64,000 nt of DNA from Methanofollis sp. W23 (GTDB taxonomy: Archaea; Halobacteriota; Methanomicrobia; Methanomicrobiales; Methanofollaceae): assembly GCF_017875325.1 (NCBI RefSeq), contig NZ_JAGGMN010000001.1, positions 186,001-250,000 on the forward strand. The letters run 5' to 3'. Every line of letters begins with the position of its first letter. The first letter of the stretch is position 1. The translations under genes were made by a program, and so were the position numbers. The notes below the pieces were generated by a model, which saw only the letters and a list, made by a program, of their open reading frames with translations, was not told the origin of the DNA and made no database searches. Below are positions 1-8,430 of the stretch, piece by piece.

Positions 1-1
1 C

Positions 2-862
2 GAGATGATCACCACCGGGGCGATCACCTCGATGCCGCTCAAACCCAACACCCCGACCGGGTGCCCGACGCCGGCGGTGATCACCAGGGCGATGACGGCG
101 CTCACCGGGATCGACCCGGTCTTTGTGAATGCCGGACTTTTCAACCTTCCGACGGTGCCATGCGTCGATGTCTATGGGGCACCGGGCGGCGACCCGCGCG
201 AGGGCGACGCCGTCCCTGCGGCCGGAGATCTTCTTTTGGCCGGCGAGCGGGTCGGCCGCCTCCTCTCCAGGTGCGCCGACTTCCTGGTGCTCGGGGAGTG
301 TGTGCCTGGCGGGACGACGACTGCCCTCTGTGTCCTGCGTGCCCTCGGATACGAGGCCAGGGTCTCGAGCAGTTTTGTCGAGAACCCCGTGCACCTGAAG
401 GAGGAGATCTGTAGATCTGTGGTAGACCGGGTAGAGCGTGAAGGGGTGACCGACGCCCTTGACGTGGTGCGGATCGGGGGTGACCCCATGATGCCGGTGG
501 CCGCGGGGATCGCGAGTACCTTTGAAGGCACGCTCGTCTTTGCCGGAGGCACCCAGATGCTTGCCGTCGATGCCGTGCTCAAGGGGCTTGGCAGGCAGAT
601 GGTCCCGCTTGCCACGACCGAGTATGTGCGCACCGATGCCTCGGCAAACTTCGAGGAGGCCGTGGCCGCAGTGGGGGCGAAGGCCTATTATGTGGACCCG
701 GACTTTGGGACCATCGGCGACGCGGGGATCGGCAGGTACTGCGAGGGCGAGGTGAAGGAAGGGATGGGTGCTGGCGGCGCCATGTTCCTTGCCCGCGTGA
801 TGGGATACTCGGAAGAGGAGATCAGGGCGGCCATCCTCTCCACGGTCATATCATTCAGATAA
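2..862 (+). CDS. cobT: CobT-family nicotinate mononucleotide-dependent phosphoribosyltransferase (5' partial)
   Basis: The frame is already open at the window edge, so the start codon lies upstream; 285 residues plus stop are visible from the first in-frame ATG at base 5. The product matches the archaeal CobT-like family, which activates the lower-ligand base as an alpha-riboside phosphate for the nucleotide loop of cobamides. The glycine-rich LGECVPGGTTTAL near residue 96 of the visible part and the later FAGGTQMLAVDAV segment are typical of the archaeal branch. It lies 4.8 kb ahead of the corrin-ring operon, which fits a cobamide role. Family assignment is by recognition; the exact base used cannot be read from the sequence. 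Confidence 0.85.
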   Translation, partial: EMITTGAITSMPLKPNTPTGCPTPAVITRAMTALTGIDPVFVNAGLFNLPTVPCVDVYGAPGGDPREGDAVPAAGDLLLAGERVGRLLSRCADFLVLGECVPGGTTTALCVLRALGYEARVSSSFVENPVHLKEEICRSVVDRVEREGVTDALDVVRIGGDPMMPVAAGIASTFEGTLVFAGGTQMLAVDAVLKGLGRQMVPLATTEYVRTDASANFEEAVAAVGAKAYYVDPDFGTIGDAGIGRYCEGEVKEGMGAGGAMFLARVMGYSEEEIRAAILSTVISFR

Positions 863-1095
863 TGCACCGGTCGTGTAGGGTCCTTATCGGGTTTGCACCC
901 CCGGGCCCTCAACACACGATAAGAGGGGGGAACAGCGGCACCCTCGTCATGGTCGACAGTGTGCCTTCCTGGCATAGGTGAGGGGTATTCCTCCAGAAGA
1001 AGAGTTATCCTGGCCCTTTCTTCGCTCAGGAGGAGTTCGTGCTTCACCTGACCATGAGGAGATCTCCAGGACCAGCGCACCGCGGCCCAGATTCC
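863..1095. other. gene-free gap with decayed repeat fragments
   Basis: No convincing gene. Around 890-930 there is a stretch resembling the C-rich / GATAAG / G-rich core of the dispersed element described for 3992-4224, and around 958-972 a fragment like its TGTGCCTTCC motif. Likely an eroded copy. Confidence 0.4.
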
Positions 1096-1105
1096 CTATA
1101 AAAAA
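1096..1105 (+). promoter_or_regulatory. TATA box of the guaA operon
   Basis: CTATAAAAAA lies about 32-41 nt before the guaA ATG at 1137, the normal archaeal TATA position for a leaderless or very short-leader transcript. No Shine-Dalgarno sequence is seen before that ATG, which agrees. Confidence 0.6.
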
Positions 1106-1136
1106 GGCTATACCCTCACCCACCCATACCTTTCTG

Positions 1137-1691
1137 ATGCGTCCCATTTTTGTCGTGAACAACCATGGGCAGTTCAACCACCTCATCCACCGTAAACTGC
1201 GGGATATGGAGATCGAGGTGGCGATGGTCCCGAACACCACCCCGCCCGAAGAGGTCGCCGCGGGGTGCCGGGGGATCATCCTGGGCGGCGGCCCCTCGCT
1301 TGAGCGGGCCGGGAACTGTGCCAAGTACCTCGACCTGGGCCTGCCGGTGCTTGGGGTCTGTCTTGGTCTCCATATCATCGCGACCGCACGGGGCGGCGCC
1401 GTCGGGCCTGGCGCCCATGGCGGGTATGGCGGTGTCAATGTCGAGATCACAGGGGAAAGCGAGATCCTCACCGGGTATCCTGGGCAGATCCAGGTCTGGG
1501 CCTCCCATGCCGACGAGGTAAAAGAGGTGCCTGCGGGTTTCACCGTCTATGCACACTCTGATATCTGTCCGGTCGAGGCGATGGGGTCGGCGGAAGACCG
1601 GATCTATGGGGTCCAGTGGCACCCTGAGGTGAGTCATACCGAGGACGGAGACCTGCTCTTCAGGAACTTTGAGCGTATATGCGAGGAGTAG
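1137..1691 (+). CDS. guaA: GMP synthase, glutamine amidotransferase subunit
   Basis: A 184-residue class I glutamine amidotransferase. In archaea GMP synthase is split, and this subunit releases ammonia from glutamine for the separate ATP-pyrophosphatase subunit that turns XMP into GMP. Seen: nucleophile Cys75 in LGVCLG, the His-Glu pair in the QWHPEV motif near residue 164, and AHSDICPVEAM, which is characteristic of archaeal GuaA rather than of anthranilate or carbamoyl-phosphate synthases. The start at 1137 gives the usual subunit length and sits behind a TATA box; an in-frame extension to 978 is not family-like. The usual GHQ after the nucleophile elbow reads GLH here. It overlaps the next gene by 13 nt. 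Confidence 0.93.
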   Translation: MRPIFVVNNHGQFNHLIHRKLRDMEIEVAMVPNTTPPEEVAAGCRGIILGGGPSLERAGNCAKYLDLGLPVLGVCLGLHIIATARGGAVGPGAHGGYGGVNVEITGESEILTGYPGQIQVWASHADEVKEVPAGFTVYAHSDICPVEAMGSAEDRIYGVQWHPEVSHTEDGDLLFRNFERICEE

Positions 1692-2221
1692 ACGAACTCG
1701 CCGTGGAGATCAAGGAGGTGGGCTTCCAGTGCACGCGCTGCGGGGCCTGCTGCAGCGAGATCTCGGAGGGCTCGAACCTGGTCATCGTCTCCCCTGGCGA
1801 GGTGCGGCAGGTGGCGAAGGCTGCAGGTCTTCCCCGCGACGAGGTTGCAGAGCCGTACCCGGAGTTCCTTGAGGGTTCTGAAGGCTCATGGTATACCTTT
1901 GACTGGTGCCTTAGCCGTGAGGGGGGGCACTGCCGGTTCTTGGACGGCGAAAAGTGCCGGGTGTATGCCGCTCGCCCCTGGATCTGCCGGACCTATCCGT
2001 TCATGCTGGAGGACGACCGCCTCATTGTCTCTGAGTGTCCGGGGATCGGGGGGGCAATGACGATGGAAGAGGGGCGTGCCATTGCCCGCGCACTCCTTGC
2101 GCGGCAGGCAGCCGAAGTGGCCGAGGAGGAGGGGATCAGACGCGTCCTCTCCACGACTTCTCCCCCGTCAGGGGAGAGTGTGGTCGTCGACAGCGAGGGG
2201 GTGTGGCCGGTCCATGGGTGA
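1679..2221 (+). CDS. YkgJ-family cysteine-cluster protein
   Basis: A 180-residue protein of the YkgJ / Fe-S or zinc-chelating cysteine-cluster family (COG0727 type). The diagnostic N-terminal cluster is C18xxC21xxC24C25 (CTRCGACC). Further cysteines follow in CRFLDGEKCRVYAARPWICR and ECPGIGG, giving the usual eight-cysteine layout for metal or cluster binding. The role of the family is not established. The ATG at 1679 overlaps the guaA end by 13 nt, and the stop overlaps the TraB start by 8 nt, so the three genes are probably co-transcribed. Nothing links it functionally to GMP synthesis beyond position. Confidence 0.85.
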   Translation: MRGVDELAVEIKEVGFQCTRCGACCSEISEGSNLVIVSPGEVRQVAKAAGLPRDEVAEPYPEFLEGSEGSWYTFDWCLSREGGHCRFLDGEKCRVYAARPWICRTYPFMLEDDRLIVSECPGIGGAMTMEEGRAIARALLARQAAEVAEEEGIRRVLSTTSPPSGESVVVDSEGVWPVHG

Positions 2222-3419
2222 GATCAGACTGGTCGGCACGGCCCATGTCTCTGAGAAGAGCATCGCCGAGGTGCGCGCCGCGATCGAGGAGTTCGAGCCC
2301 GACATCGTCGGGGTGGAACTCGACGCCGGGCGCTACCAGGCTCTCAGGAACGGGGCGCCGCCCCCGAAGGTCGACGAGGTGCTGAAAGGCGGGAACTTCT
2401 CCCAGTTCCTCTTCCAGTGGACGCTTGCCTATCTCCAGCGAAAGATCGGGATGGACGTCGGCGTCGAACCAGGTGCCGAGATGATGGCGGCCATCGACGA
2501 GGTGGAGAGCCGCGGCCTGCCCCTGGGCCTCATCGACCGCGACATCAGGATCACTCTCTCCAGGTTCTGGGAAGGGATGAGCCTCTGGGAGAAGATAAAG
2601 ATGCTCTACGCCCTTGCAGTCTCGGTCTCGGGAGGAGCGGACGAGAAGGTCGACATCGACGCCCTGACCAGACAGGACGTCGTCTCGATGGCCCTGGAGG
2701 AGTTCAGGAACTTCTCGCCGAACGGGGCCAGGGCCCTCATCGACGAGCGCGACGCCTTCATCGCCCGCCGGGTCCTGGAACTCTCGACCAGGTACGAGAA
2801 GGTGCTGGCCGTGGTCGGTGCCGGGCATGTGCGGGGGGTGGGGCGCTACCTCTCTTCGCCAGACCTCCTTCCGCCTGAGGCGGCACTCACTGCTGCCCCC
2901 AAGAAGCGCTATCCCTGGGGAAAGATCATCGGCGTCCTGGTCATCGCCCTCTTTGCCCTCCTCCTCATCTCAATCGCCTTTGCGGGGGTTGGGATCGAGG
3001 TGCTTGCCTGGGCGGTGCTGTACTGGGTGGTGATCAATGGGGTGCTCGCCGCCGGGTGCACCATCGCCGCCGGGGGCCACCCGCTCTCTGCCCTCACGGC
3101 CTTTGGGGTGGCATGGATGACTTCTCTCAACCCCCTGATGGCTGCCGGGTGGTTTGCCGCCATCGTGGAGGCGAAGGTCAGGAAACCCTCGGCCGCCGAC
3201 TTTCAGCAGATCATGGATGCCGAGACTTTCACTGAGATGCGGAAGGTGCCGATCTTCAGGGTGGTGCTCGTCGCCGCTCTGGCAAATGTCGGGTCGACCA
3301 TCGGGACGTTTGCATACTTCCTCTTCATCGCCCCGATCCTCGGGATCGATCCCACGGTGATCATCCCGCAGGGCTTTGGGAACTTTGTGGAGTGGCTGGG
3401 GGGGCTGCTTCACCTCTGA
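2214..3419 (+). CDS. TraB-family membrane protein
   Basis: A 401-residue protein of the TraB/PrgY family, named after the enterococcal pheromone-shutdown protein and also widespread in archaea. The N-terminal domain carries the signature GTAHVSEKS (residues 7-15) and GVELDAGRYQAL; family members resemble TIKI/EreA-like hydrolases. The C-terminal third (about residues 235-400) holds four or more hydrophobic segments, so the protein is membrane-anchored. The ATG at 2214 begins with the family-typical MGEIRLVGTAHVS and overlaps the preceding gene by 8 nt; a longer in-frame reading back to 2076 is only a shadow of that gene. The substrate in archaea is unknown. Confidence 0.88.
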   Translation: MGEIRLVGTAHVSEKSIAEVRAAIEEFEPDIVGVELDAGRYQALRNGAPPPKVDEVLKGGNFSQFLFQWTLAYLQRKIGMDVGVEPGAEMMAAIDEVESRGLPLGLIDRDIRITLSRFWEGMSLWEKIKMLYALAVSVSGGADEKVDIDALTRQDVVSMALEEFRNFSPNGARALIDERDAFIARRVLELSTRYEKVLAVVGAGHVRGVGRYLSSPDLLPPEAALTAAPKKRYPWGKIIGVLVIALFALLLISIAFAGVGIEVLAWAVLYWVVINGVLAAGCTIAAGGHPLSALTAFGVAWMTSLNPLMAAGWFAAIVEAKVRKPSAADFQQIMDAETFTEMRKVPIFRVVLVAALANVGSTIGTFAYFLFIAPILGIDPTVIIPQGFGNFVEWLGGLLHL

Positions 3420-3424
3420 ATTTT

Positions 3425-3600
3425 CGACTCTGTAGAAACTATCCTGATGGTTCTTTTCGCCAGAGGGCGTGCCGTTCGAAGACCTGCAGGTCTTCTCAAG
3501 TTCGCTCCGCTCACCCCTCCCAAACCCCCCGCACGAAGATAGGGGGAGGACGGCTGAATCATGCTTGAGCCAAGAAAAGGTGAGGTTTTCTACAGAGCCG
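3425..3600 (+). repeat. copy A of the TGTAGAA inverted-end element, internally deleted
   Basis: Left end CGACTCTGTAGAAA and right end TTTTCTACAGAGCCG are imperfect inverted repeats. The interior has the GGCGTGCCG motif and CCCCCCGCACGAAGATAGG. It is 176 bp, shorter than the roughly 233-bp full copies, with the central GCCTTCCC / GC-hairpin part missing. Confidence 0.7.
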
Positions 3601-3617
3601 AATTTTCTTTTATAGGC

Positions 3618-3991
3618 TCTGGCCCTTGTAGAAGACCGTACCAATTCCTGGTTGAGCGCGACTCCCTCATCTATCATTTTCATCGATCGCGCCGGGGGCT
3701 CTCTCGAAGATCAAAGATCTTCTCAAGCTTGTTATTACTCGCATCCCCCAGACCCCTGTGATGACGATGAAGTCTGAGGGCATGGTAGATGAACATGAAG
3801 AGGGGGTTATCTCCTCCCCCACAAACGATAGGGGTAAAGGTTGTTGGATCGCCTTTATGATGATCATGTGTTCTATCGCTTGAATGTCCCACGATATCGT
3901 TCAGGTGCTGAATGAGGGTGTTGCCGTCCTTCTCTCTCTTCGCGCGGCGGGTCCGGGGACGAGAATCCCGACGTAAGATTAAGGGAGAGTT
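3618..3991. repeat. fragmentary repeat copy B and gene-free remainder
   Basis: GGCTCTGGCCCTTGTAGAAG followed by TTCCTGGTTGAGCGCGACTC matches the left part of the copy at 24683 (same order, same orientation). The right end cannot be found; the remaining bases up to 3991 hold no gene that I can support. Confidence 0.45.
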
Positions 3992-4224
3992 CGGCTCTGT
4001 AGAATTCCTCTTGATGGCTATCTCTGCGGGGGCCTGGCTGCCTCTCGACCCCCCCCGGCGAGCGAGAGGTGTCGGAGGCATCTCTCTCATCGGGTCCATT
4101 GATTTTGCCTTCCCAGCCCTATCTTCATCCCGGGGATCCGGGGGCAACGCTCCCCCCGCTGAAGAGACCGGACGGCGAGCGACACGCATTCTCCCCACAA
4201 GAGGGGAGGCTCTCTACAGAGCCG
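3992..4224 (+). repeat. copy C of the 233-bp inverted-end element
   Basis: A complete-looking 233-bp copy. The left end CGGCTCTGTAGAATTCCTC and right end CTCTACAGAGCCG form a fold-back. Internal order: G/C-rich stem region, TTGATTTTGCCTTCCCAG, CCCTATCTTCATCCC, then a GC-rich hairpin region (GGATCCGGGGGCAACG). It is the same length as copy E at 25031, which lies in the opposite orientation. No open reading frame of note. It behaves like a MITE-type or structured non-coding repeat. Confidence 0.75.
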
Positions 4225-4376
4225 AATGGATGGTCATAAAGGGGGTATGCCGTTCATCACCTCTCTTCAAGCCCGTTTCCTGACAGGAAATCCATCCCGA
4301 GGAGTTCTTCCACAAACCCCAACAAACCCCTTCTTTCTTCGCAAAGATTATCCATTTTCACTCCCTAGTGAGGAAC

Positions 4377-4895
4377 ATGTATCTTGGTCCGAATCTTGGG
4401 CTTACCATCCTTAAGACGCGTCATTCTATCCGGAAGTACAAGGACGACCCCATCGAGGAGAAGATCATCAAAAATGCCCTCGAATGTGCTCATCTTGCTC
4501 CGACCGCCAGGAACGAACAGCCCTGGCTCTTCGGGGTGGTGAAGGAGAAGGAGACCCTCGAAAAGATCGCCGACCTCGCCGACCACGGGAGATTCATCAA
4601 GGATGCCCCGATCTGTTTTGCAGTCTTTGGCAAGAGGGACGCAGAGTACTATCTTGAGGACTGCTCTGCGGCTACGGTCCAACTTATCCTTGGACTCTGG
4701 GCCTATGGCGTGGGTTCGTGCTGGGTGGCGGGCGAGAAGAAGGAGTATGCCGAGGCAGTCCGCGAACTCCTTGACGTCCCGGAGGAGTACACTCTTGTCT
4801 CTCTCCTCCCGGCCGGGTATCCGATGGATGTGAAGATCGCCGATAAGAAGATTCTTGATGACATCGTCTTTGAGGAGAAGTATTCGCAGGAGTGA
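4377..4895 (+). CDS. nitroreductase-family FMN oxidoreductase
   Basis: A 172-residue protein of the small archaeal/anaerobe nitroreductase type, expected to be a flavin enzyme that passes two electrons from a nicotinamide or F420-type donor to an acceptor that cannot be named. Seen: the opening RHSIRKYKDDPIEEKII (FMN-phosphate-binding Arg/Ser region), the APTARNEQPW motif near residue 42, and AYGVGSCWVAG in the second half. The ATG at 4377 has GTGAGG just upstream as a Shine-Dalgarno; a GTG at 4368 in frame is an alternative. It stands alone, with repeat-filled gaps on both sides. Confidence 0.88.
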   Translation: MYLGPNLGLTILKTRHSIRKYKDDPIEEKIIKNALECAHLAPTARNEQPWLFGVVKEKETLEKIADLADHGRFIKDAPICFAVFGKRDAEYYLEDCSAATVQLILGLWAYGVGSCWVAGEKKEYAEAVRELLDVPEEYTLVSLLPAGYPMDVKIADKKILDDIVFEEKYSQE

Positions 4896-4913
4896 GTTCT
4901 GGGTTTCCCGTCC

Positions 4914-4935
4914 CTTTTTTTGTTTTTATTTCTTT
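4914..4935 (+). terminator. T-tract terminator after the nitroreductase gene
   Basis: About 20 nt after the stop codon is a run of T with few interruptions (CCCTTTTTTTTGTTTTTATT), the usual archaeal termination signal. Confidence 0.5.
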
Positions 4936-5203
4936 GGATCCGCTCATATCATAGAGTATCGGTGATTAGACCTGGGGACTTCTTGTATCTCCAGGCAAAG
5001 ACGTGGCCCAACCGCCTTCCCTCGTGTTCGCGCCGGGGGCTCTCGAAACATTTCTTGTTTCTCAAAATCGCTGTCGCTCGTTTCCACCTGGATGACGAAG
5101 GATGAGAAGGCAGAATAGACGAACATGAGGGGGTTGCTGTCCCTTCTTCTCTCCTGATGCGGAGGGTATGGGGGGACGACAGGAAGAAATCGAGAAGATC
5201 TTT
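4936..5203. other. gene-free stretch with degenerate repeat pieces
   Basis: No supported gene. Pieces such as CGCGCCGGGGGCTCTCGAAA near 5030 also occur near 3683, so this is probably decayed repeat DNA. Confidence 0.4.
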
Positions 5204-5441
5204 GGGCTCTGTAGGATTCCTCTGGATGATATTCTCAATATCGCTGTCGCTCGCACCTCCCCCCGGACCCTCGCCACACGATAGGCGGTGGACGGCAATC
5301 CCCTTTTCATATCCGTCGATTATGCCTTCCCAGGCTTATCTTGCTCCCTGGGGTCCGGGGGCAGCGCCCCCGGCAAGAGACTATGGGAAGGGGGGTGAGT
5401 CACGCGTGCACCCATAATGGGTGAGGATCTCTACAAAACTG
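5204..5441 (+). repeat. copy H of the inverted-end element
   Basis: 238 bp. Left end GGGCTCTGTAGGATTCCTC, right end GAGGATCTCTACAAAACTG. The interior shows TTATGCCTTCCCAGGCTTAT and then the perfect GC hairpin CCGGGGGC-AGC-GCCCCCGG. The 60 bp from about 5373 to 5425 (GGCAAGAGACTATGGGAAGG, then GTGAGTCACGCGT) are nearly identical to copy I at 16100-16140. Confidence 0.72.
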
Positions 5442-5700
5442 TATTCTAATACTCGTTTCCCCCTGTTCCTCTGGATGACAATAGGGTCAGAAGGATTGAG
5501 GGAACAACCTGAGACCTGGCATGCGGTCCGCTCCTTTCTCTGTGTGAGTCCGGGGCGGGGAGACCCCTCAGGATATCACTGTGCCTTCCTATCCCTCACT
5601 TCCCCCAGGAGCCCGGGGGACAGCGTCCAGGTGCGAGCATGCAGGAAGGCGACTACGCCGCTGAACAAATGTTAATTAGTCTGTGCAAGTGAATTTTACA
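5442..5700. other. gene-free leader region upstream of the cbi operon
   Basis: No gene supported. Includes further fragments of repeat type (CCCCAGGAGCCCGGGGGACA near 5605). The last 60 nt before cbiT are AT-richer (AAATGTTAATTAG at 5668-5680) and are the likely promoter area. I see no cobalamin-riboswitch box, which agrees with the rarity of that riboswitch in archaea. Confidence 0.35.
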
Positions 5701-5703
5701 TAC

Positions 5704-6234
5704 ATGGATAAGGGACTTCGAGGCGGACCGACGCAGGACGAAGTGGCAGCGGTCGCCCTCTGGCACCTGAGGCTTGCGCCTGGATGTGCCTTTGCAGATG
5801 TCGGGTGCGGGACCGGGACAATCGCTGTGGCCGCGGCCAGGACCGCTGGTCGGGTGGTTGCCATCGACCGTCGGCCCGAGGCGGCGGCCTGCACAAGAGA
5901 GGCGGCGGAGACGGCAGGTGTCGAGAACATCGAGACAGTCTGCGGCGAGGCCGCCGAGGTCCTTGAGGGGTGCGGTCCCCTTGACGCCGCCTTTGTCGGG
6001 GGGTCGCAAGACCTTGAACGCGTGCTCGGCGTGCTTGCCGGGGAGGTGCACGGCCGGGTGGTTGTCGACTGCGTCCTCCTCGAAACGCTCCACCGGGCAG
6101 TGGACACGATGCAGGCTCTCGGGATCTTCAAGGAGGTCATCTCCCTCCAGGTGGCACACTCTCACGCCCTCGGGCAGGGGATGATGATGCGCCCGGCCAA
6201 CCCTGTCTGGCTTGTCATCGGGGAGGTGGCCTGA
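5704..6234 (+). CDS. cbiT: cobalt-precorrin-6B C15-methyltransferase (decarboxylating)
   Basis: A 176-residue SAM-dependent class I methyltransferase that methylates C15 and decarboxylates the C12 acetate side chain of the corrin ring in the anaerobic pathway. Seen: the glycine-rich SAM loop FADVGCGTGTIAVAAAR, the acidic residue in VVAIDRRPEA, and the family-typical opening GGPTQDEVAAVALWHLRL. The ATG at 5704 gives the usual CbiT length; GTG codons at 5683 and 5689 are in-frame alternatives. It is the first gene of an eight-gene operon in which every junction overlaps; its TGA shares a base with the cbiL ATG. Confidence 0.92.
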   Translation: MDKGLRGGPTQDEVAAVALWHLRLAPGCAFADVGCGTGTIAVAAARTAGRVVAIDRRPEAAACTREAAETAGVENIETVCGEAAEVLEGCGPLDAAFVGGSQDLERVLGVLAGEVHGRVVVDCVLLETLHRAVDTMQALGIFKEVISLQVAHSHALGQGMMMRPANPVWLVIGEVA

Positions 6235-6842
6235 TGCTGGTCGGCGTCGGGATCGGCCCTGGCGACCCTGAACTCCTGACCGTCAAGGCCGTGCGTCTGA
6301 TCCAGGAGGCCGAGGTGGTCTATGTCCCGGGCCGGGTGGCCGCCAGGATCATCGCCCCGTACCGCACCGATGTCGAGGTTCTCTCCTTCCCCATGACCGG
6401 GGACGAGGTCGAGATCGCACGGTGCATGGAGAAGAACGCCGATACCGTGGCGGGACCGGCGGCGAACGGGCTCTGCGTCTTCTGCATCCTCGGCGACCCG
6501 AACTTCTACGGGACCTTTGGGAGGCTCTCGGCCGTCCTCGCCGAACGTCACCCCGCGGTCAGGTGCGCGACCGTCCCAGGCATCAGCGCGATCACCGCCT
6601 TTGCCTCGGTCGCGGACGTCCCGGTCTCAGGCGGGATCGGGGTGAGCGACGGGTCTGAGGAAGAGAGCCGTCTCCTCCTCAAGGTGACGCACCCCAAGGA
6701 GACGGCCGCACGTCTCCGTGCCGAGGGGTTCACCGACTTTGTCCTGGTGGAGCGGATGTATATGGACGGCGAACAGGTCTATCAGGGCGATGAACTCCCT
6801 GAGAAGAGCAGTTATTTTAGTGTACTCTTTGCGAGGCGGTGA
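6234..6842 (+). CDS. cbiL: cobalt-factor II C20-methyltransferase
   Basis: A 202-residue class III (tetrapyrrole) methyltransferase. The N-terminal GVGIGPGDPELLTVKAVR is the proline/glycine loop typical of the CobI/CbiL branch, and ILGDPNFYGTFG and VPGISAITAFA are the second and third binding loops. In the cobalt-early pathway it adds the C20 methyl that marks the later ring contraction. The start overlaps the cbiT stop (ATG at 6234, TGA at 6232-6234), so translation is probably coupled. The separation from other methyltransferases of the operon rests on the ILGDPNFYGTF segment. Confidence 0.93.
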   Translation: MLVGVGIGPGDPELLTVKAVRLIQEAEVVYVPGRVAARIIAPYRTDVEVLSFPMTGDEVEIARCMEKNADTVAGPAANGLCVFCILGDPNFYGTFGRLSAVLAERHPAVRCATVPGISAITAFASVADVPVSGGIGVSDGSEEESRLLLKVTHPKETAARLRAEGFTDFVLVERMYMDGEQVYQGDELPEKSSYFSVLFARR

Positions 6843-7561
6843 CGATGGAAAAGATCTATTTTGTCGGGGCCGGGCCCGGGAACCCGGACCTGATCACGGT
6901 GAAGGGAAACGCCCTCCTGATGCAGGCCGATGTCCTCATCTATGCAGGGTCGCTCGTGAACCCGGCGCTGGTCGAGAGGTCGCCGGCGCCTGAGAAGTAT
7001 GACTCCTGGGGAATGAAACTCGCTGAGATGGTGAAGGTGATGGTCGATGCGGCGCGGGCTGGAAAGAAGGTCGTCCGTCTCCACTCCGGTGACCCGTCCC
7101 TGTATGGGGCGATCGTCGAGCAGATCGCCGAACTGGAGCAGGCCGGGATCGAGGTCGAGGTGGTCCCTGGGGTCTCCTCGATGTTCGGGGCGGCGGCGGC
7201 CCTCAAGACCCAGTACACCCTCCGTGGGGTATCAGAGTCGGTGGTCATCACCAGGCCTGCAGGGGCGACGCTGGAGGCCGACCAGATCGCCGAACTCTCG
7301 CGGACCGGGGCGACGATGATCGTCTTCCTCGGCACTGCGCATATGGAGGAGGTGCTCGCAAAGGTCGAGTGCCCGCCTGAGACGCCGGCGGCGGTCGTCT
7401 ATCATGCCACCTGGCCTGACGAGCAGGTGGTGCGTGGCACGGTCGCCGACCTTGCGGCAAAGGCGCGGGCGGCCGGGATCGAACGCTCGGCCCTGATCAT
7501 CATCGGGGACGTGGTAAATGCCGCCGCATCTGACTACACCAACTCAGACCTCTACGGATGA
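6839..7561 (+). CDS. cbiF: cobalt-precorrin-4 C11-methyltransferase
   Basis: A 240-residue class III tetrapyrrole methyltransferase. FVGAGPGNPDLITVKG is the first SAM loop; YAGSLVNPALVE, RLHSGDPSLYGAIVEQ and VVPGVSSMFGAAAALK mark it as CbiF/CobM, which methylates C11 of cobalt-precorrin-4. A GTG at 6839 overlaps the cbiL stop (GTGA); the ATG at 6845, with GAGGCGG upstream, is equally plausible and would shorten it by two residues. Its stop overlaps the cbiG start in ATGA. Confidence 0.94.
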   Translation: MTMEKIYFVGAGPGNPDLITVKGNALLMQADVLIYAGSLVNPALVERSPAPEKYDSWGMKLAEMVKVMVDAARAGKKVVRLHSGDPSLYGAIVEQIAELEQAGIEVEVVPGVSSMFGAAAALKTQYTLRGVSESVVITRPAGATLEADQIAELSRTGATMIVFLGTAHMEEVLAKVECPPETPAAVVYHATWPDEQVVRGTVADLAAKARAAGIERSALIIIGDVVNAAASDYTNSDLYG

Positions 7562-8430
7562 AGACGGCAGTCATTGCGCTGAGGCGTTTTGAAGAGGAGG
7601 GACACCTGGTCGCCGACGCCCTCGGCGGCGAGTTTCTCCCGTACTCCCCACAGGTTTTTGAAAAGGCCTTCGCCGCCTACGAGGCGATCGTCGCCGTGAT
7701 GTCGGCAGGGATCGCAGTCAGGAAGTGCGGCCCTCTCCTCACCACCAAGTGGCAGGACCCGGCGGTGGTGGTGGTCAGCCCTGATCTGGGGTTTGCAGTC
7801 CCGGTCCTCGGCGGGCACCATGGGGCAAACGATCTCGCCCGCGAGATCGGGGAGAAGACCGGTGCGGTCCCGGTGATCTCGACCGCTACCGAAGCCCTGG
7901 GCCGCCCGTGCGTCGAGGGCGTTGCGGCGTCGGTCGGGGGCGAGATCGCAAACCCGGCCTCCACTCTTCCGGTGAACGCGGCGATGCTCGACGGCGAGGT
8001 TCCGGTCTATACCGTCGGAGGCCCGGCGGTCGTCGTCGCCTCCCCGGGCGTCTCGGTCCTGGTGGAGGGTGGGGAATATGTCGTCGGGATCGGGTGCCGG
8101 CGCGGGACGTTGGCCGCGGCGGTCGTGGCGGCGGTCAGGGCGGCCCTCAGGACGACCGGGATCGGGGCCGACGAGGTGCTCGTCTATGCCACGACCACGA
8201 AGAAATCCGACGAGCCCGGGCTGCGGGATGGGGTCGCCGCGCTGGGGGGTATCCTCCTGTACCTCGGCGACGAGACGCTCAACGCCCAGACGCCCCCTTC
8301 GCCCTCGCGGGCCGGGCTGATCGGGCTTGCCGGCGTGGCTGAACCGGCGGTGCTTGCGCTTGCACGTCGCGGCGAACTGATAATGAAGAAAAAAGTCTAT
8401 GGGGATGTGACAGTTGCAATCGGACGATAA
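7558..8430 (+). CDS. cbiG: cobalt-precorrin-5A hydrolase
   Basis: A 290-residue CbiG, which opens the delta-lactone of cobalt-precorrin-5A and releases the C20 carbon as acetaldehyde, the step that defines the anaerobic route. Seen: the N-terminal half with IVAVMSAGIAVRK and the LGGHHGANDLARE motif, and a C-terminal half with GIGCRRGT and LGGILLYLGDETLNA. Both halves of standard CbiG are present in one chain. ATG at 7558 overlaps the cbiF stop by 4 nt; it ends 17 nt inside cbiH. Confidence 0.94.
   Translation: MKTAVIALRRFEEEGHLVADALGGEFLPYSPQVFEKAFAAYEAIVAVMSAGIAVRKCGPLLTTKWQDPAVVVVSPDLGFAVPVLGGHHGANDLAREIGEKTGAVPVISTATEALGRPCVEGVAASVGGEIANPASTLPVNAAMLDGEVPVYTVGGPAVVVASPGVSVLVEGGEYVVGIGCRRGTLAAAVVAAVRAALRTTGIGADEVLVYATTTKKSDEPGLRDGVAALGGILLYLGDETLNAQTPPSPSRAGLIGLAGVAEPAVLALARRGELIMKKKVYGDVTVAIGR

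Noticed and set aside
5442-5703. Cobalamin riboswitch before the cbi operon
   Set aside because: No B12-box-like sequence is visible in the leader, and this riboswitch is rarely found in archaea.
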